From UBA1563 sp041671545 (GTDB lineage Bacteria > Bacteroidota > Ignavibacteria > Ignavibacteriales > Ignavibacteriaceae): DNA of 64,000 nucleotides. Shown piece by piece: positions 45,864 to 55,173 of the stretch. Under the pieces are notes generated by a model that was not told where the DNA came from, did no database searches, and saw nothing but the letters and a program-made list of their open reading frames with translations. How positions within the stretch are numbered: position 1 is the stretch's first letter; the number at the start of each line of letters is the position of its first letter. Position numbers and translations under genes: made by a program. The stretch lies in contig JBAZBI010000010.1 of the NCBI GenBank assembly GCA_041671545.1, forward strand, positions 87,063 through 151,062, given 5' to 3'.

Positions 45864-45897
45864 TCTCTACCACTAACTTTTTCCCATTCCAGTAACT

Positions 45898-47652
45898 TTA
45901 CTCCGGATAATTCTCTTCCATCGATCTATTCGTCCTGATTTTATCGAACGATTTTATGATCGGATAAATTTTTTCATTCTTATCGAAGAACTGAGAACGT
46001 TTGTAAAAGAAGTCCAACCGTTTAGCCGGATCATTTTTAAACTCTTCATCGGTTTCCAATTTTTGATAAAAATCTTTCCGGTACCGTTCATTTTCAGTAA
46101 GCATTTTTTTCGCAACCGGTTCCATTGCATAAGGTTCAATATATTCTTTTCTTTCCAGGAACATATTGAAGAATCCCCATTTTGCAAGCGAATCGGGAGC
46201 TGTCGGTTCCAACAAATTAACAATAACGCGGAGAGAGCGTTGATTTGCTCTTACCACGAATGTTCCTTCGGAAATTCTTTTTTTCTCCCTCCACTTTATT
46301 AAATCGAAGCCGATCATTTGTCTTCCTTCATAGGAGGAATCATAGAACTTTACATTTTTAAACCGCATTCGTTCAACATGCAGAATATGCGGTTGAAAGA
46401 GCTGCTCAACATAAATTTTGTGCAGTTTTAAAAGATAGATAACGAAGTGTAATTCCCTTGGAATCAAATAAGCTTCGGGAACATCACAAAATTCCGTCAC
46501 CTCGGCTTTATTGAACAAAGGAACTTCAAACTCAGTTGGTTCATTTGTATATCGTATAACTTTTGCGCCTGTAACCTCACTTTCTTCTTCAATTGTTTTA
46601 AATCCTTTGAACGCAAACGGTTCGCTTTCATCCGTAAGAGAAAAGCGGATAGGAAAAGGTTCATTGGTTCCGTAATAAAGATCGACCGTGCTTTTATCGG
46701 CACGAAGATTCATCGCCAGAATGATAAGATGATTATCGTTTAGATACTCCAGCGTAACTTCGTTCATCGCTTTAGTTGAATGAACACGATTTTCAAACGG
46801 CTTAAGACTATGTGTCTCCACAAGCAGACAAATTCTATTGTGCAACGCAGCATATCCGGTAGAATTACGCGGAAGTGACGGCTCGAGAAATATTCCGTTT
46901 TCGATTTTATTGTTTTTTAATTCAAGGTAAGGACAAACCAAGAATCCTTTCTCCTCAACCGTTTTTGTAAGATGTGGAATAAATTTATCTTTCAGAAAAT
47001 CGGCTGTTTCTTTGTGGATGTTAGGATTTGTCTCCAAACCATAAGAGATATGATATTGATAATCAGCTCCGTCTGTAGTGTGGTTATCGATTACAAAATC
47101 GGGAAGCCAGTCATTAAAGAAGCGGAGAAAGATTTTCATCTCCGGCGCATCGCCTTTCATATAATCCCGGTTCAAGTTATAATTCAGCGAAGTTGTACGC
47201 CAGCCCATTTCTGTCGGACCATTTTGATTCGGACGGTTAAACTCCGAAATGCGTTCATGCCCATCAACATTAAAGATCGGAAGTACGAGAAGAATTAAAT
47301 TTTTCAGCAGATGCGCTTTTTCTTTGGTGACAAGAATTTCGCGGAGTAAAAGCATGGTTGCATCTTTGCCTTCAATTTCGCCGGCATGAATTCCATTTTG
47401 AATGAGCACAATAAGTTTACCTGAGTCACGCGCTTTTGGAGCAGTAAACTCGCGGTTATTCGAAACAATTAACGAGCGGATCGGTCTCCCTTGAGGAGAA
47501 AAACCAAGCGTGATCATTTTTGCAAATGGCGATTCACGCGTAAAATGTTCAAAGTACCGCATCGTTTCTTCAAAACCCGGGGAAGAAATTCCGCCCGATT
47601 TTTCGAAGTGAGTTACCCACCTGTCTTGGTTGTTGTTTTGTTCTTGTTTCAT
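45898..47652 (-). CDS. M14-family zinc carboxypeptidase
   Basis: A 584-residue protein with M14 zinc ligands H89 and E92 (IHAGEIEGKD), H191 (DNHTTDGADY) and the general base Glu in CLLVETHSL. The catalytic domain covers ~25-320; the C-terminal part is beta-rich and unassigned. There is no signal peptide, so it acts in the cytoplasm, probably trimming peptides or cell-wall fragments. It is transcribed towards hemN and shares a 205-bp divergent spacer with hemG. Confidence 0.88.
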   Translation of the reverse strand: MKQEQNNNQDRWVTHFEKSGGISSPGFEETMRYFEHFTRESPFAKMITLGFSPQGRPIRSLIVSNNREFTAPKARDSGKLIVLIQNGIHAGEIEGKDATMLLLREILVTKEKAHLLKNLILLVLPIFNVDGHERISEFNRPNQNGPTEMGWRTTSLNYNLNRDYMKGDAPEMKIFLRFFNDWLPDFVIDNHTTDGADYQYHISYGLETNPNIHKETADFLKDKFIPHLTKTVEEKGFLVCPYLELKNNKIENGIFLEPSLPRNSTGYAALHNRICLLVETHSLKPFENRVHSTKAMNEVTLEYLNDNHLIILAMNLRADKSTVDLYYGTNEPFPIRFSLTDESEPFAFKGFKTIEEESEVTGAKVIRYTNEPTEFEVPLFNKAEVTEFCDVPEAYLIPRELHFVIYLLKLHKIYVEQLFQPHILHVERMRFKNVKFYDSSYEGRQMIGFDLIKWREKKRISEGTFVVRANQRSLRVIVNLLEPTAPDSLAKWGFFNMFLERKEYIEPYAMEPVAKKMLTENERYRKDFYQKLETDEEFKNDPAKRLDFFYKRSQFFDKNEKIYPIIKSFDKIRTNRSMEENYPE

Positions 47653-47690
47653 TTTTCTTCCAAGATTAAGTGAAAATCTCTTGCACCATG

Positions 47691-47710
47691 TTTAGTGCAA
47701 TAAATAACTA
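47691..47710. promoter_or_regulatory. Inverted repeat in the M14/hemG divergent spacer
   Basis: TTGCAC and GTGCAA form a perfect 6-bp inverted repeat with an 8-nt centre, about 40 bp upstream of the M14 start. It may be an operator or a leader hairpin; no bound protein can be named. Confidence 0.3.
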
Positions 47711-47857
47711 TTTATTTAATAAATTTGAAAAAGAACTTCAAATGTTTACTCTAACTTCCGAAAAATATTTATGTAGTTCAACTAAAATTTTAATTTTTTT
47801 TCGGTTATTATAACTCCCATGAGTTTTTTATTTCACTCAATTTAGAAAAATCTCTCT

Positions 47858-49258
47858 ATGAATAAAAAGATTGTTGTACTTGGTGCAGGTGTTTCGGGAT
47901 TAGCAACCGCCTGGCTGCTGAATAAAAAAGGATTTGACGTTACGGTTCTTGAAAAAAATAAAGAAGCCGGCGGCGCGATGGAAAGCGTTTTTGAAGACGG
48001 TTACATGTTTGACCGCGGACCCAATTCCGGTTTGGAAACCGTCCCGGTTATTAAAGAAATTATTGACGAAATCGGATTAACCAATGAAATGGTTTACGCA
48101 AATGAACTTGGAAATAAAAGGTACATCTTACGCGATGGCGAGCTACACCCGTTACCAATGAGTCCCCCGGCGTTCCTAAAAACAAAATTATTTTCTGCAA
48201 AAGCAAAACTTCGACTCTTTGCAGAGCCTTTTATTTCGCGCTCGAACGATGGTTACTACCAGAGCATTGCGCAATTTGTTAAACGAAGATTAGGACAAGA
48301 ATTTCTCGATTACGCTATCAATCCTTTTGTCGCAGGAGTTTATGCCGGAAATCCCGAAGACTTAAGCGTCGCTTCCGCTTTTCCAAAACTTTATGAGTTG
48401 GAAGAAAAATATGGCGGGTTGATCATTGGAACCATCCGAAGTATTAGCGAGAGAAAGAAAAGAAAAGAAAAGTCCAAGCAGAATGCAAAGATGTTCTCGT
48501 TCTTGAACGGAATGCAAAGCCTACCCAAGACAATCGCAAAAAAATTAGGGGAACGGGTTATTCCTTTCGCGGAAATCAGATCAATTAAAAAGAGTGGAAA
48601 AGGATTTACTGTTGCCTATCACAATGCTGGCTTCGACAAAAAAATCGAATGCGATCTGCTTCTCTCAACGCTTCCGGCTTATGTAACTTCTTCGCTGTTC
48701 AAAGAGATTGACAGCAATCTGGCAAATCACCTTGATGCGGTTTATCATCCGCCGGTGATGGTTTTGTATCTTGGTTATAAAAAAGAAGATGTCGGGCGAC
48801 CGTTAGATGGATTCGGATTTTTAATTCCTGCAAAAGAAAAAAAATCTTTTCTTGGTGCGATTTGGAGTTCCGTTTTATTCCCCAACCGTGCGCCGGAAGA
48901 TGCGGCAGCGTTTACGCTCTTTATCGGCGGCTCGCGCAACGCAGATATTTTCAAGCTTGATAAAGAAATAATTTTAAAAACTGTGATCGAAGAATTTCAA
49001 TCGATAATGAAAATTACTGCCGAACCGGTTCATAAAAGTTACCGTTACTGGAACAAAGCAATTCCCCAATATAATCTTGGGTACATCGAACACGAAAAAT
49101 ATTTTGATGAATTCGAGCAGAACAATCCGGGAATCTTTTTAAGCGGAAATTACCGCGGTGGCATTTCCGTTGGAGATTGTTTTAAAAATGCCGGGTTAGT
49201 TACAGAAAAGATTTCAACGTTTTCGGGATCGGAAAAAGGGAAAGAAAACAAAATGTAG
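47858..49258 (+). CDS. hemG: Protoporphyrinogen/coproporphyrinogen oxidase (HemY-type)
   Basis: A 466-residue FAD enzyme: dinucleotide-binding start VVLGAGVSGLATAWLL with Glu in TVLEKN, GGAMESVFEDGYMFDRGPNS, INPFVAGVYAGNPEDLS, and the C-terminal FAD contact GNYRGGISVGDC. It oxidises protoporphyrinogen IX (or coproporphyrinogen III) by oxygen. It belongs to the haem cluster but is separated from hemN by the opposed M14 gene. The presence of HemN points to the protoporphyrin route. Confidence 0.93.
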   Translation: MNKKIVVLGAGVSGLATAWLLNKKGFDVTVLEKNKEAGGAMESVFEDGYMFDRGPNSGLETVPVIKEIIDEIGLTNEMVYANELGNKRYILRDGELHPLPMSPPAFLKTKLFSAKAKLRLFAEPFISRSNDGYYQSIAQFVKRRLGQEFLDYAINPFVAGVYAGNPEDLSVASAFPKLYELEEKYGGLIIGTIRSISERKKRKEKSKQNAKMFSFLNGMQSLPKTIAKKLGERVIPFAEIRSIKKSGKGFTVAYHNAGFDKKIECDLLLSTLPAYVTSSLFKEIDSNLANHLDAVYHPPVMVLYLGYKKEDVGRPLDGFGFLIPAKEKKSFLGAIWSSVLFPNRAPEDAAAFTLFIGGSRNADIFKLDKEIILKTVIEEFQSIMKITAEPVHKSYRYWNKAIPQYNLGYIEHEKYFDEFEQNNPGIFLSGNYRGGISVGDCFKNAGLVTEKISTFSGSEKGKENKM

Positions 49259-49368
49259 CGGTTTGACGTTATGTGCACAAATTTTTCATCCCTAAAGGTT
49301 TCACTTGTTTTTTATCTGCTAATTGCAAATTTTAGTTTCAAAATTTTACATCCTTTTTTGGAGAATTA

Positions 49369-50403
49369 ATGGTTAAGAGATTATTGTTCTTGATCCCACT
49401 TTTACTAACATCACTACAATCGCAAACGGTGATTGGCAAATACGCCGGAGAATTTCTTTCGATCGGAGTAGGCGGACGCCCGCTTGGTATGGGCGGCGCG
49501 TACGTGGCAATTGCAAATGATGTTACCGCCGGGTATTACAATCCAGCCGGACTTGCAAAACTCAACTATCCGCAAATAGCTTTAATGCACGACGAACGTT
49601 ATGGAAATCTTGTTAATTACAATTACGCCGCCGTCGCACTTCCTTACGGAAAAGACTATACTTTTGGATTAAGCATTATGCGTCTTGGTGTTGATGGAAT
49701 TCCCGATACAAGACTCGCAGGAAAAGATGAAAATGGAAATCCCGTATCAAGCGGACAATATGACAAAATGGTTCGATTGAATTATGATCTCATTACCGAA
49801 TTCAGTAACCAGGATTGGGCATTCTATTTAACGGGTGCAAAAAGAGTAACCGATGATTTATATCTTGGTGCAAACGTAAAAATTCTCTCTCGTTCCATTG
49901 CAGAATACACAGCGTTCGGAATCGGGTTTGATATTGGCGCTTACTATTCGCCGATGGAAAATTTAATGCTCGGCGCTAACGTGCAAGATGTAACTACAAC
50001 TTTTGTCGCGTGGAGTACCGGAAGAAATGAATTGATAACTCCAACCGCAAAAGTCGGCGCGGCATATCAACTTGATTTTCTTGGCGGAAAAATTCTCCCC
50101 GCAGTTGATCTCGATATCCGTTTTGAGAACCGCCGCTTTGCATCGCAGTTTAATATTGGTCCCGTTAGTTTTGATCCCCACCTCGGAATGGAATACAGTT
50201 ACAAAAATCTCTTTGCCGTACGCGCCGGTTATAACGACGTAAAACAGTTTACGTTTGGCGCGGGAGTAAAATTACCGAAATTGAATATTGATTATTCCTT
50301 CGCACGGTTTAATATGTCGGCAGACGACCGCCTCCCCGACACGCACAGAATTTCTTTAATGCTTACACTTGAAGAACCACGGTTTATGCGGGTAATGGAA
50401 TAA
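49369..50403 (+). CDS. PorV/PorQ-family outer-membrane protein
   Basis: A 344-residue exported beta-barrel protein: short signal peptide (KRLLFLIPLLLTSLQS), then GEFLSIGVGGRPLGMGGAYV and IANDVTAGYYNPAGLAKL, the start typical of the PorV/UPF0164 family, and many amphipathic strands. It is the second member in the window (the other at 17055) and the two differ well beyond orthology. It stands 110 bp after hemG and is probably transcribed separately. Confidence 0.87.
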   Translation: MVKRLLFLIPLLLTSLQSQTVIGKYAGEFLSIGVGGRPLGMGGAYVAIANDVTAGYYNPAGLAKLNYPQIALMHDERYGNLVNYNYAAVALPYGKDYTFGLSIMRLGVDGIPDTRLAGKDENGNPVSSGQYDKMVRLNYDLITEFSNQDWAFYLTGAKRVTDDLYLGANVKILSRSIAEYTAFGIGFDIGAYYSPMENLMLGANVQDVTTTFVAWSTGRNELITPTAKVGAAYQLDFLGGKILPAVDLDIRFENRRFASQFNIGPVSFDPHLGMEYSYKNLFAVRAGYNDVKQFTFGAGVKLPKLNIDYSFARFNMSADDRLPDTHRISLMLTLEEPRFMRVME

Positions 50404-50443
50404 GGGATACAAAAGTTTTCTAAAATGAAAATTTGAGAAACAG

Positions 50444-50683
50444 ATGAATAGAGTAACGCAACAATTAGTAAATCAATTGCTACAACTTCCCGCAGAAGAA
50501 AGAATTTCGGTGGCAAGACAGCTTTACTTTAGCCTTGATAATGAAATTGATAAGGATGCTGAACTTGACTGGGAAAAGGAAATCCAAAAACGCCTTTTTG
50601 AATTAGACTCGAACAAAGTTTCTTGCGTTCCCTGGGAAGCGGTTAAAGAAAAGATCGAACTTAAATATCATGCTTCAAATTGA
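50444..50683 (+). CDS. Antitoxin of the addiction-module (PF09720-like) family
   Basis: A 79-residue acidic protein with the family pattern QLLQLPAEERISVARQLYFSL and a C-terminal PWEAVKEKI. The downstream toxin start overlaps its end by 14 bp, the classical antitoxin-toxin order. It should bind and neutralise the RelE/ParE-type toxin and repress their promoter. Confidence 0.85.
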   Translation: MNRVTQQLVNQLLQLPAEERISVARQLYFSLDNEIDKDAELDWEKEIQKRLFELDSNKVSCVPWEAVKEKIELKYHASN

Positions 50684-50963
50684 ACTGCATCCTGAAGCAG
50701 CAATTGAAGTTGAAGAAACCGTAAGCTGGTATGAAGAGAAGGTTAAAGGATTGGGGTTAGAATTCCTAAATGAGTTTGAAAATGTTTTACAGAAAATAAC
50801 ATACAGTCCGAACTTTTGGTTAAAATACAAATTCGATACTTACCGATTCTTCCTTCACCGGTTTCCTTATGCAGTGATTTACCGAAAGGGTAAAAAGAAA
50901 GTTCAAGTTATTGCAGTAATGCATTTGCATCGTAAACCGTTTTATTGGAAAAGAAGACAGTAA
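50670..50963 (+). CDS. RelE/ParE-type toxin
   Basis: A 97-residue basic protein with the family fold: IELHPEAAIEVEETVSWYEEK, GLGLEFLNEFENVL and a basic C-terminal part RFFLHRFPYAVIYRKG followed by VIAVMHLHRKPFYW. Such proteins inhibit translation or DNA gyrase. It overlaps the antitoxin gene by 14 bp. Which target applies cannot be told. Confidence 0.85.
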   Translation: MLQIELHPEAAIEVEETVSWYEEKVKGLGLEFLNEFENVLQKITYSPNFWLKYKFDTYRFFLHRFPYAVIYRKGKKKVQVIAVMHLHRKPFYWKRRQ

Positions 50964-50998
50964 GCGAGATTCACTTAATTTTATAACCTGGGAAGAAT

Positions 50999-51598
50999 AT
51001 GGGAAGAACGAATAAGGACAAGAAATCATTGTTGATAAACTCAATTTCGCAAGCTTATAACAATTTTGTTCAAGTGTTTTTTATCGTTTTGATTTTTTGT
51101 TTAGCTGTGCATGCACAACCGATGAAGAAAGATTTTCCTCCTGACACTTTAGTTGAAAGACAAGTTAAAGGAAATATGTTTTTATTTGCCGGACTAGGCT
51201 CTTCTGAAATACTATATCTCGGTCTTGGGTATAATTTTAACAATAAATATCGCGCAGCATTAACTCCGCAAATTTTCCCGGCACAAGCAAATACTGAAGG
51301 AGGACTTGGAATAAAACCATTGGCAGGATTAGGCTTACGGTTTTCAATGCTTTTTTGTGAAGAGTTATTAAAACGAAGTTGGTTCCCGCTGGACAATTTG
51401 AGCTTTGAGTATTGTTACGGTTTTAATACGAAGAATGAATCCAACGTAAATAAATTTCAATTGACGGTTGGTTCCGACAAGATAAGAAAATCGAGGATCA
51501 ATTTTCTTTGGGCAATTGGTCTTGCTACAGTTGCTCAAAAAAACAAAACTCCTTTACTAATCCCAAGCATTAAAATAGGGTTGATTAACAATTTCTAA
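50999..51598 (+). CDS. Small secreted protein, probable outer-membrane barrel
   Basis: A 199-residue protein, not recognised. After a 24-residue basic N-terminus comes a hydrophobic segment (VQVFFIVLIFCLAVHAQ) that acts as a signal peptide. The rest alternates polar and hydrophobic residues (YLGLGYNFNNKYRAAL, GGLGIKPLAGLGLRF) and ends in Phe, as outer-membrane barrel proteins do. It is 4 bp upstream of another small exported protein, so they may be partners. The unusually long N-region suggests the true start may be an internal TTG. Confidence 0.5.
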   Translation: MGRTNKDKKSLLINSISQAYNNFVQVFFIVLIFCLAVHAQPMKKDFPPDTLVERQVKGNMFLFAGLGSSEILYLGLGYNFNNKYRAALTPQIFPAQANTEGGLGIKPLAGLGLRFSMLFCEELLKRSWFPLDNLSFEYCYGFNTKNESNVNKFQLTVGSDKIRKSRINFLWAIGLATVAQKNKTPLLIPSIKIGLINNF

Positions 51599-51614
51599 CA
51601 GAGTGGTTCTTATT

Positions 51615-52211
51615 GTGAAAAATTTCCTACTGCAAATAATAGTATTTTCCGTTGTTTTTTCTTCTCTCAGCTTAAGTCAAAACAAAGATACTTTGAACAT
51701 TAAAAGTTCAAAGATTGCGAAACTGCATCCCAAAATTGGATTCCAATTCGGCTCACATTCCTCAAATTTAGTTCAAACTAGTTCTGATAACTTCAATAGA
51801 GATATTCTCTTTGAAGCCTACTTTAAATTTGATTTATCGAGTGAGGTTCATCCAATAATAGCTTATACTTATTGGAAAGCACTAACTTCTCCTGTTGGAC
51901 AAATACCTTCTGAAACGATTGCCAGCAATGGACTGAAACTGGAAGTAGATTTCTCATTATTCAAAATATATAGTGCTTCACTCTCCCTCGGACCTTTAAT
52001 ATCAATTGAAGGTATTACCGGACCAACAAATAAAGTTTTCTCATTAGGGACAAACGTAAAATTAGCTCTACCTCTTTGGAATGATAAAGTTGATTTGTTG
52101 ACTACGATCGGTTATCAAACTGGTTCGGAAGTCTTTGCTTTTGGAGGAGGAGGTTTTAATTATTCTTTCTTTAGTTACTCGGTGGGGGTTGAAATAAACC
52201 TTGGGAATTAA
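51615..52211 (+). CDS. Small secreted protein, probable outer-membrane barrel
   Basis: A ~198-residue protein, not recognised, starting at GTG 51615 (a GTG at 51603 is the alternative) with signal peptide KNFLLQIIVFSVVFSSLSLS. It has amphipathic strands (KIGFQFGSHSSNLV, LKLEVDFSLFKIYSASLSL, YSFFSYSVGVEINLGN). It follows the previous gene directly and ends 3 bp before a convergent gene's stop. Likely a membrane barrel; function unknown. Confidence 0.5.
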   Translation: MKNFLLQIIVFSVVFSSLSLSQNKDTLNIKSSKIAKLHPKIGFQFGSHSSNLVQTSSDNFNRDILFEAYFKFDLSSEVHPIIAYTYWKALTSPVGQIPSETIASNGLKLEVDFSLFKIYSASLSLGPLISIEGITGPTNKVFSLGTNVKLALPLWNDKVDLLTTIGYQTGSEVFAFGGGGFNYSFFSYSVGVEINLGN

Positions 52212-52214
52212 ATT

Positions 52215-52643
52215 TTAAATTCTCTCCCAAACCTCAACTTCTCCTTCAATTACTCTAAAAATAGGATGAGGAACAAAATTCGTTTCATTAAGCAGAACTT
52301 TATACTGCGCTTTATCACGCGTAATTAATTTAATAAGTAGATGCTGCTTCTCATAAAAGAGTTGTCCCTTTGTTACTGTCAGCGTATAGGAATTAAATCC
52401 CAAATTAATTTTATCTTTGGCGAAATTAAATCCTCTTAGTAAAGCATTCTCATACACCACAGATAAATATTGATTTATACAATCCAGCGGAGCCGGCGCT
52501 TCCTTAAATCTATTAAGTTGCGGATGATTCTTATAACCTTTTGTCTTTCCTTCCAACACGTGTTTTGCTAAAAGGGTTTCTCTCCAAAGTGCAACTAATC
52601 CTTTGGTATCAAGGTATTTCGGATGCAAAGACCAAATTCTCAT
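52215..52643 (-). CDS. Pyrimidine-dimer DNA glycosylase family protein (endonuclease V-like)
   Basis: A 142-residue protein starting RIWSLHPKYLDTKGLVALWRE with GKTKGYKNHPQLNRF, the hallmark of the Pyr_excise (T4 endonuclease V-related) family that cuts at UV-induced pyrimidine dimers. The T4 enzyme uses an N-terminal Thr as nucleophile; here the second residue is Arg, so activity by the same route is uncertain. It is a single-gene unit converging with the small secreted pair. Confidence 0.75.
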   Translation of the reverse strand: MRIWSLHPKYLDTKGLVALWRETLLAKHVLEGKTKGYKNHPQLNRFKEAPAPLDCINQYLSVVYENALLRGFNFAKDKINLGFNSYTLTVTKGQLFYEKQHLLIKLITRDKAQYKVLLNETNFVPHPIFRVIEGEVEVWERI

Positions 52644-52707
52644 AAATGTTTGTAGGTGTTTTTAAGCAGTGACTCGTTTGTATCTTTTGCAATTAAATCT
52701 GTCGTCA

Positions 52708-53241
52708 TTATTCTTGAGCAGTTGGCTCAAAGTCGTTTGGATTATAACCTTGTTTTTTAAGCAGCGAAAATATTTTAAGCTTTGTCTCCTCTGAAATTGA
52801 TCTTGTTCGACTCAATATCCAGCCGTATTCTCGCTTCGGATGACCGACAATCACCCATTGATAATTCTCTTCAAGACCAATAATCCAGTAGTCACCCCAG
52901 AATGGCCGCCAGCCAAAAAAAGAGACAAAACTGACTTCGAGTTTAGCGTTGGTTAATTTATCAACAATCCGGGCAACCCCTTCCGCTTGATTAATTTCAC
53001 CATCATCTTCTACACATCTGTTTACCACTTTAATCTTTCCATCCTTTTGGATTGAATAAGTCGCTGTAGTATTTTTTTTGCATGAACGTTGAAAACTGTT
53101 TGGAATTTTTGCTATCTCATACCAAACACCAACGTATTTTTCTAAACTAACAAACTCAACTGTTTTGGGTTGCGATTTATTTGAGTCCTGAGCCAAGGCT
53201 TGAATGATCGATACCAAAACAACAATTATTATTTTTTTCAT
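52708..53241 (-). CDS. Bacterial lipocalin (Blc family)
   Basis: About 177 residues from the ATG at 53241 (an upstream ATG at 53253 gives four extra residues). Signal peptide KKIIIVVLVSIIQALAQ, then lipocalin motifs YVGVWYEIAKIPNSF, NTTATYSI, DYWIIGLEENYQWVIVG and YGWILSRT. It lacks a lipobox Cys, so it appears soluble in the periplasm rather than lipid-anchored like E. coli Blc. It binds fatty acids or lysophospholipids in known homologues. Confidence 0.88.
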   Translation of the reverse strand: MKKIIIVVLVSIIQALAQDSNKSQPKTVEFVSLEKYVGVWYEIAKIPNSFQRSCKKNTTATYSIQKDGKIKVVNRCVEDDGEINQAEGVARIVDKLTNAKLEVSFVSFFGWRPFWGDYWIIGLEENYQWVIVGHPKREYGWILSRTRSISEETKLKIFSLLKKQGYNPNDFEPTAQE

Positions 53242-53265
53242 CTCATTCCTCATTAAAATTCTCTA

Positions 53266-54246
53266 TTATCCTTCAAACACCTTCTTCAAGTCCTTTTGCT
53301 TTTTCATTTTTCCTAATGCAAGCATCAATTTAATTCTGGCTTTTTGTCCGTTTAGATAATCGGAGAAAATTACTCCAAGCTCGTGCAGCCATTTACCGGC
53401 ACCGGGATAGCCGTAAATATCAAGCGTTTCCCCGGCAGGACAGCGAGAGACAAGCACAACGGGAATATTTTTCTCAACCGCGTATTTAATTCCTTCAAAT
53501 GCTTTGGGTGGTACATTACCTACACCCATCGCTTCAACAACAATTCCTGCAACGTTTGTATCTGCGGAAAACTTAAAAAACTTCGCGTCCATTCCGGCGT
53601 AACATTTTATCAGGTCAACGTTCGTTTCAATTTTGGAAGTTTTAATAATTTCAAGTTTGCGCGGCAGCCGGTTGAAGATAACTCTTTCGTTCTGCACAAA
53701 TCCGAGCGCGCCAAAATCAAGACTGTGAAATGTTTCAATGTCATCCGTATGAGTTTTGGTTACTTCGCTGGCGGCATTTATTTCACCGTTTAAACAGACA
53801 AGCACTCCAAGATTTCTACTGTTCGGATTTAAACAAATTGCTATTGAATCTTTTAAATTTGCCGGTCCATCCCAATCCGGTTCCGAACTGTTTTTCATCG
53901 ATCCGGTAAGGACAACGGGAATTGGCGTGTCGAGAGTTAGATCAAGTAGATACGCAGTTTCTTCAAGCGTATCGGTTCCATGAGTAATAACAACGCCGTC
54001 AAATCCATTTTTATTTAATTTTTCTTTAATTTTTTTAGAAAGAGTAAGCATCAACTCCGGGGTCATGTGTGGACCGGGATATTTGCCGAAATCGAAAATG
54101 GTAACATTCACCAATTCATAGATTTCCGGCATAAGCAACATCAGATCATTCCCGGAAAAATATGGAACCGCTCCGCCGGTTTTCTCATCAATCTTCATCG
54201 AAAATGTTCCGCCTGTAAAGACGAGTAAAATATTTTTCTTTTTCAT
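53266..54246 (-). CDS. Asparaginase family protein
   Basis: A 326-residue protein with the two Thr signatures: VFTGGTFSM (catalytic T14) and ITHGTDTLEETAYLLDL, plus GEINAASEVTKTHTDD. No signal peptide, so the cytoplasmic type I class. It hydrolyses L-asparagine to aspartate and ammonia. Its start overlaps the SDR gene stop by one base (TAATG), so the two are coupled. Confidence 0.9.
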   Translation of the reverse strand: MKKKNILLVFTGGTFSMKIDEKTGGAVPYFSGNDLMLLMPEIYELVNVTIFDFGKYPGPHMTPELMLTLSKKIKEKLNKNGFDGVVITHGTDTLEETAYLLDLTLDTPIPVVLTGSMKNSSEPDWDGPANLKDSIAICLNPNSRNLGVLVCLNGEINAASEVTKTHTDDIETFHSLDFGALGFVQNERVIFNRLPRKLEIIKTSKIETNVDLIKCYAGMDAKFFKFSADTNVAGIVVEAMGVGNVPPKAFEGIKYAVEKNIPVVLVSRCPAGETLDIYGYPGAGKWLHELGVIFSDYLNGQKARIKLMLALGKMKKQKDLKKVFEG

Positions 54247-55037
54247 TACATCAATCCTTTATAAAGTCCGCCGTCAATTTGAATGGTGTTTCCCGTAATA
54301 TATGATGCTTGTTCCGAAGCGAGGAACAAAATCGCTGAAGCGATTTCTTCCGGACGCGCCATTCTGCCAAGGGGAATTTCTTTCGTCATGTTCGCAATAA
54401 TTGTTTCGTGCGATTCGCCTGTAACTTTAGCTTTGTTTACGGCAAGTTCATAAATTCTTTCCGTTAACGTATAACCGGGCGCCACGCTGTTCACCGTGAT
54501 GTTATGTTTTGCGAGTTGGTTGCTAAGCGTTTTGCTTAATCCAATTACTCCTGCGCGGAACGTATTTGAAAGAAGAAGATTGTCGATCGGCTGTTTTACA
54601 GCTACGGAAGTGATGTTGATGATCCTTCCCCAATTTTTCTTTTTCATGTTGGGAAGAACCACCTGCACAAAACGAACAACACTTAAAAGAACTTGTTCAT
54701 AACCGAAGTTCCATTTTTCTTCATTGAGTTCTTCAAAAAAACCTGCCGAAGGTCCGCCGCAATTGTTTACAAGAATATCAATCCCGCCGAATTTTTCTTC
54801 CACTTTTTCAACCACATTTTTTATGTCGGAAGGATTATTCAGATCACAAACGATCCAGAATATTTCGTTTTCATATTTGGTTGAAAGTTCTTCCGCGGTT
54901 TTCTCCAACTCAAATTCACTTCGCGAACAGATTGCAACGTTACATTTTTCCGATGCAAATAATTCAGCCGCCGCTTTGCCAATTCCTTTACTTGATGCGG
55001 TAACAAGAACGGTTTTGTTTTGTATTCCTAAATTCAT
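54246..55037 (-). CDS. Short-chain dehydrogenase/reductase lacking the YxxxK pair
   Basis: A 263-residue Rossmann protein: NAD(P) motif VTASSKGIGKAAAE, NNCGGPSAG, catalytic-type Ser144 in NITSVA, and C-terminal GNTIQIDGG. The usual Tyr and Lys 13 and 17 residues after the Ser are replaced: the segment is LLLSNTFRAGVIG, so residue 157 is Ser and 161 is Arg. It belongs to a known SDR subgroup with SNxxR in that place. It probably binds NAD(P), but standard SDR chemistry is doubtful. It is coupled with the asparaginase gene. Confidence 0.88.
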   Translation of the reverse strand: MNLGIQNKTVLVTASSKGIGKAAAELFASEKCNVAICSRSEFELEKTAEELSTKYENEIFWIVCDLNNPSDIKNVVEKVEEKFGGIDILVNNCGGPSAGFFEELNEEKWNFGYEQVLLSVVRFVQVVLPNMKKKNWGRIINITSVAVKQPIDNLLLSNTFRAGVIGLSKTLSNQLAKHNITVNSVAPGYTLTERIYELAVNKAKVTGESHETIIANMTKEIPLGRMARPEEIASAILFLASEQASYITGNTIQIDGGLYKGLM

Positions 55038-55173
55038 TTTAGCACTCTAAATAATTTGATATGAAATTAACTGGTTCAAAAATAAGAAGAGTTTGGATAA
55101 GAAAAATGAGAAATGATAATCCGTGAAGAAGATAGATTTGATTAAGAAACCGTGCGTTTTGACGAACTTGGAT

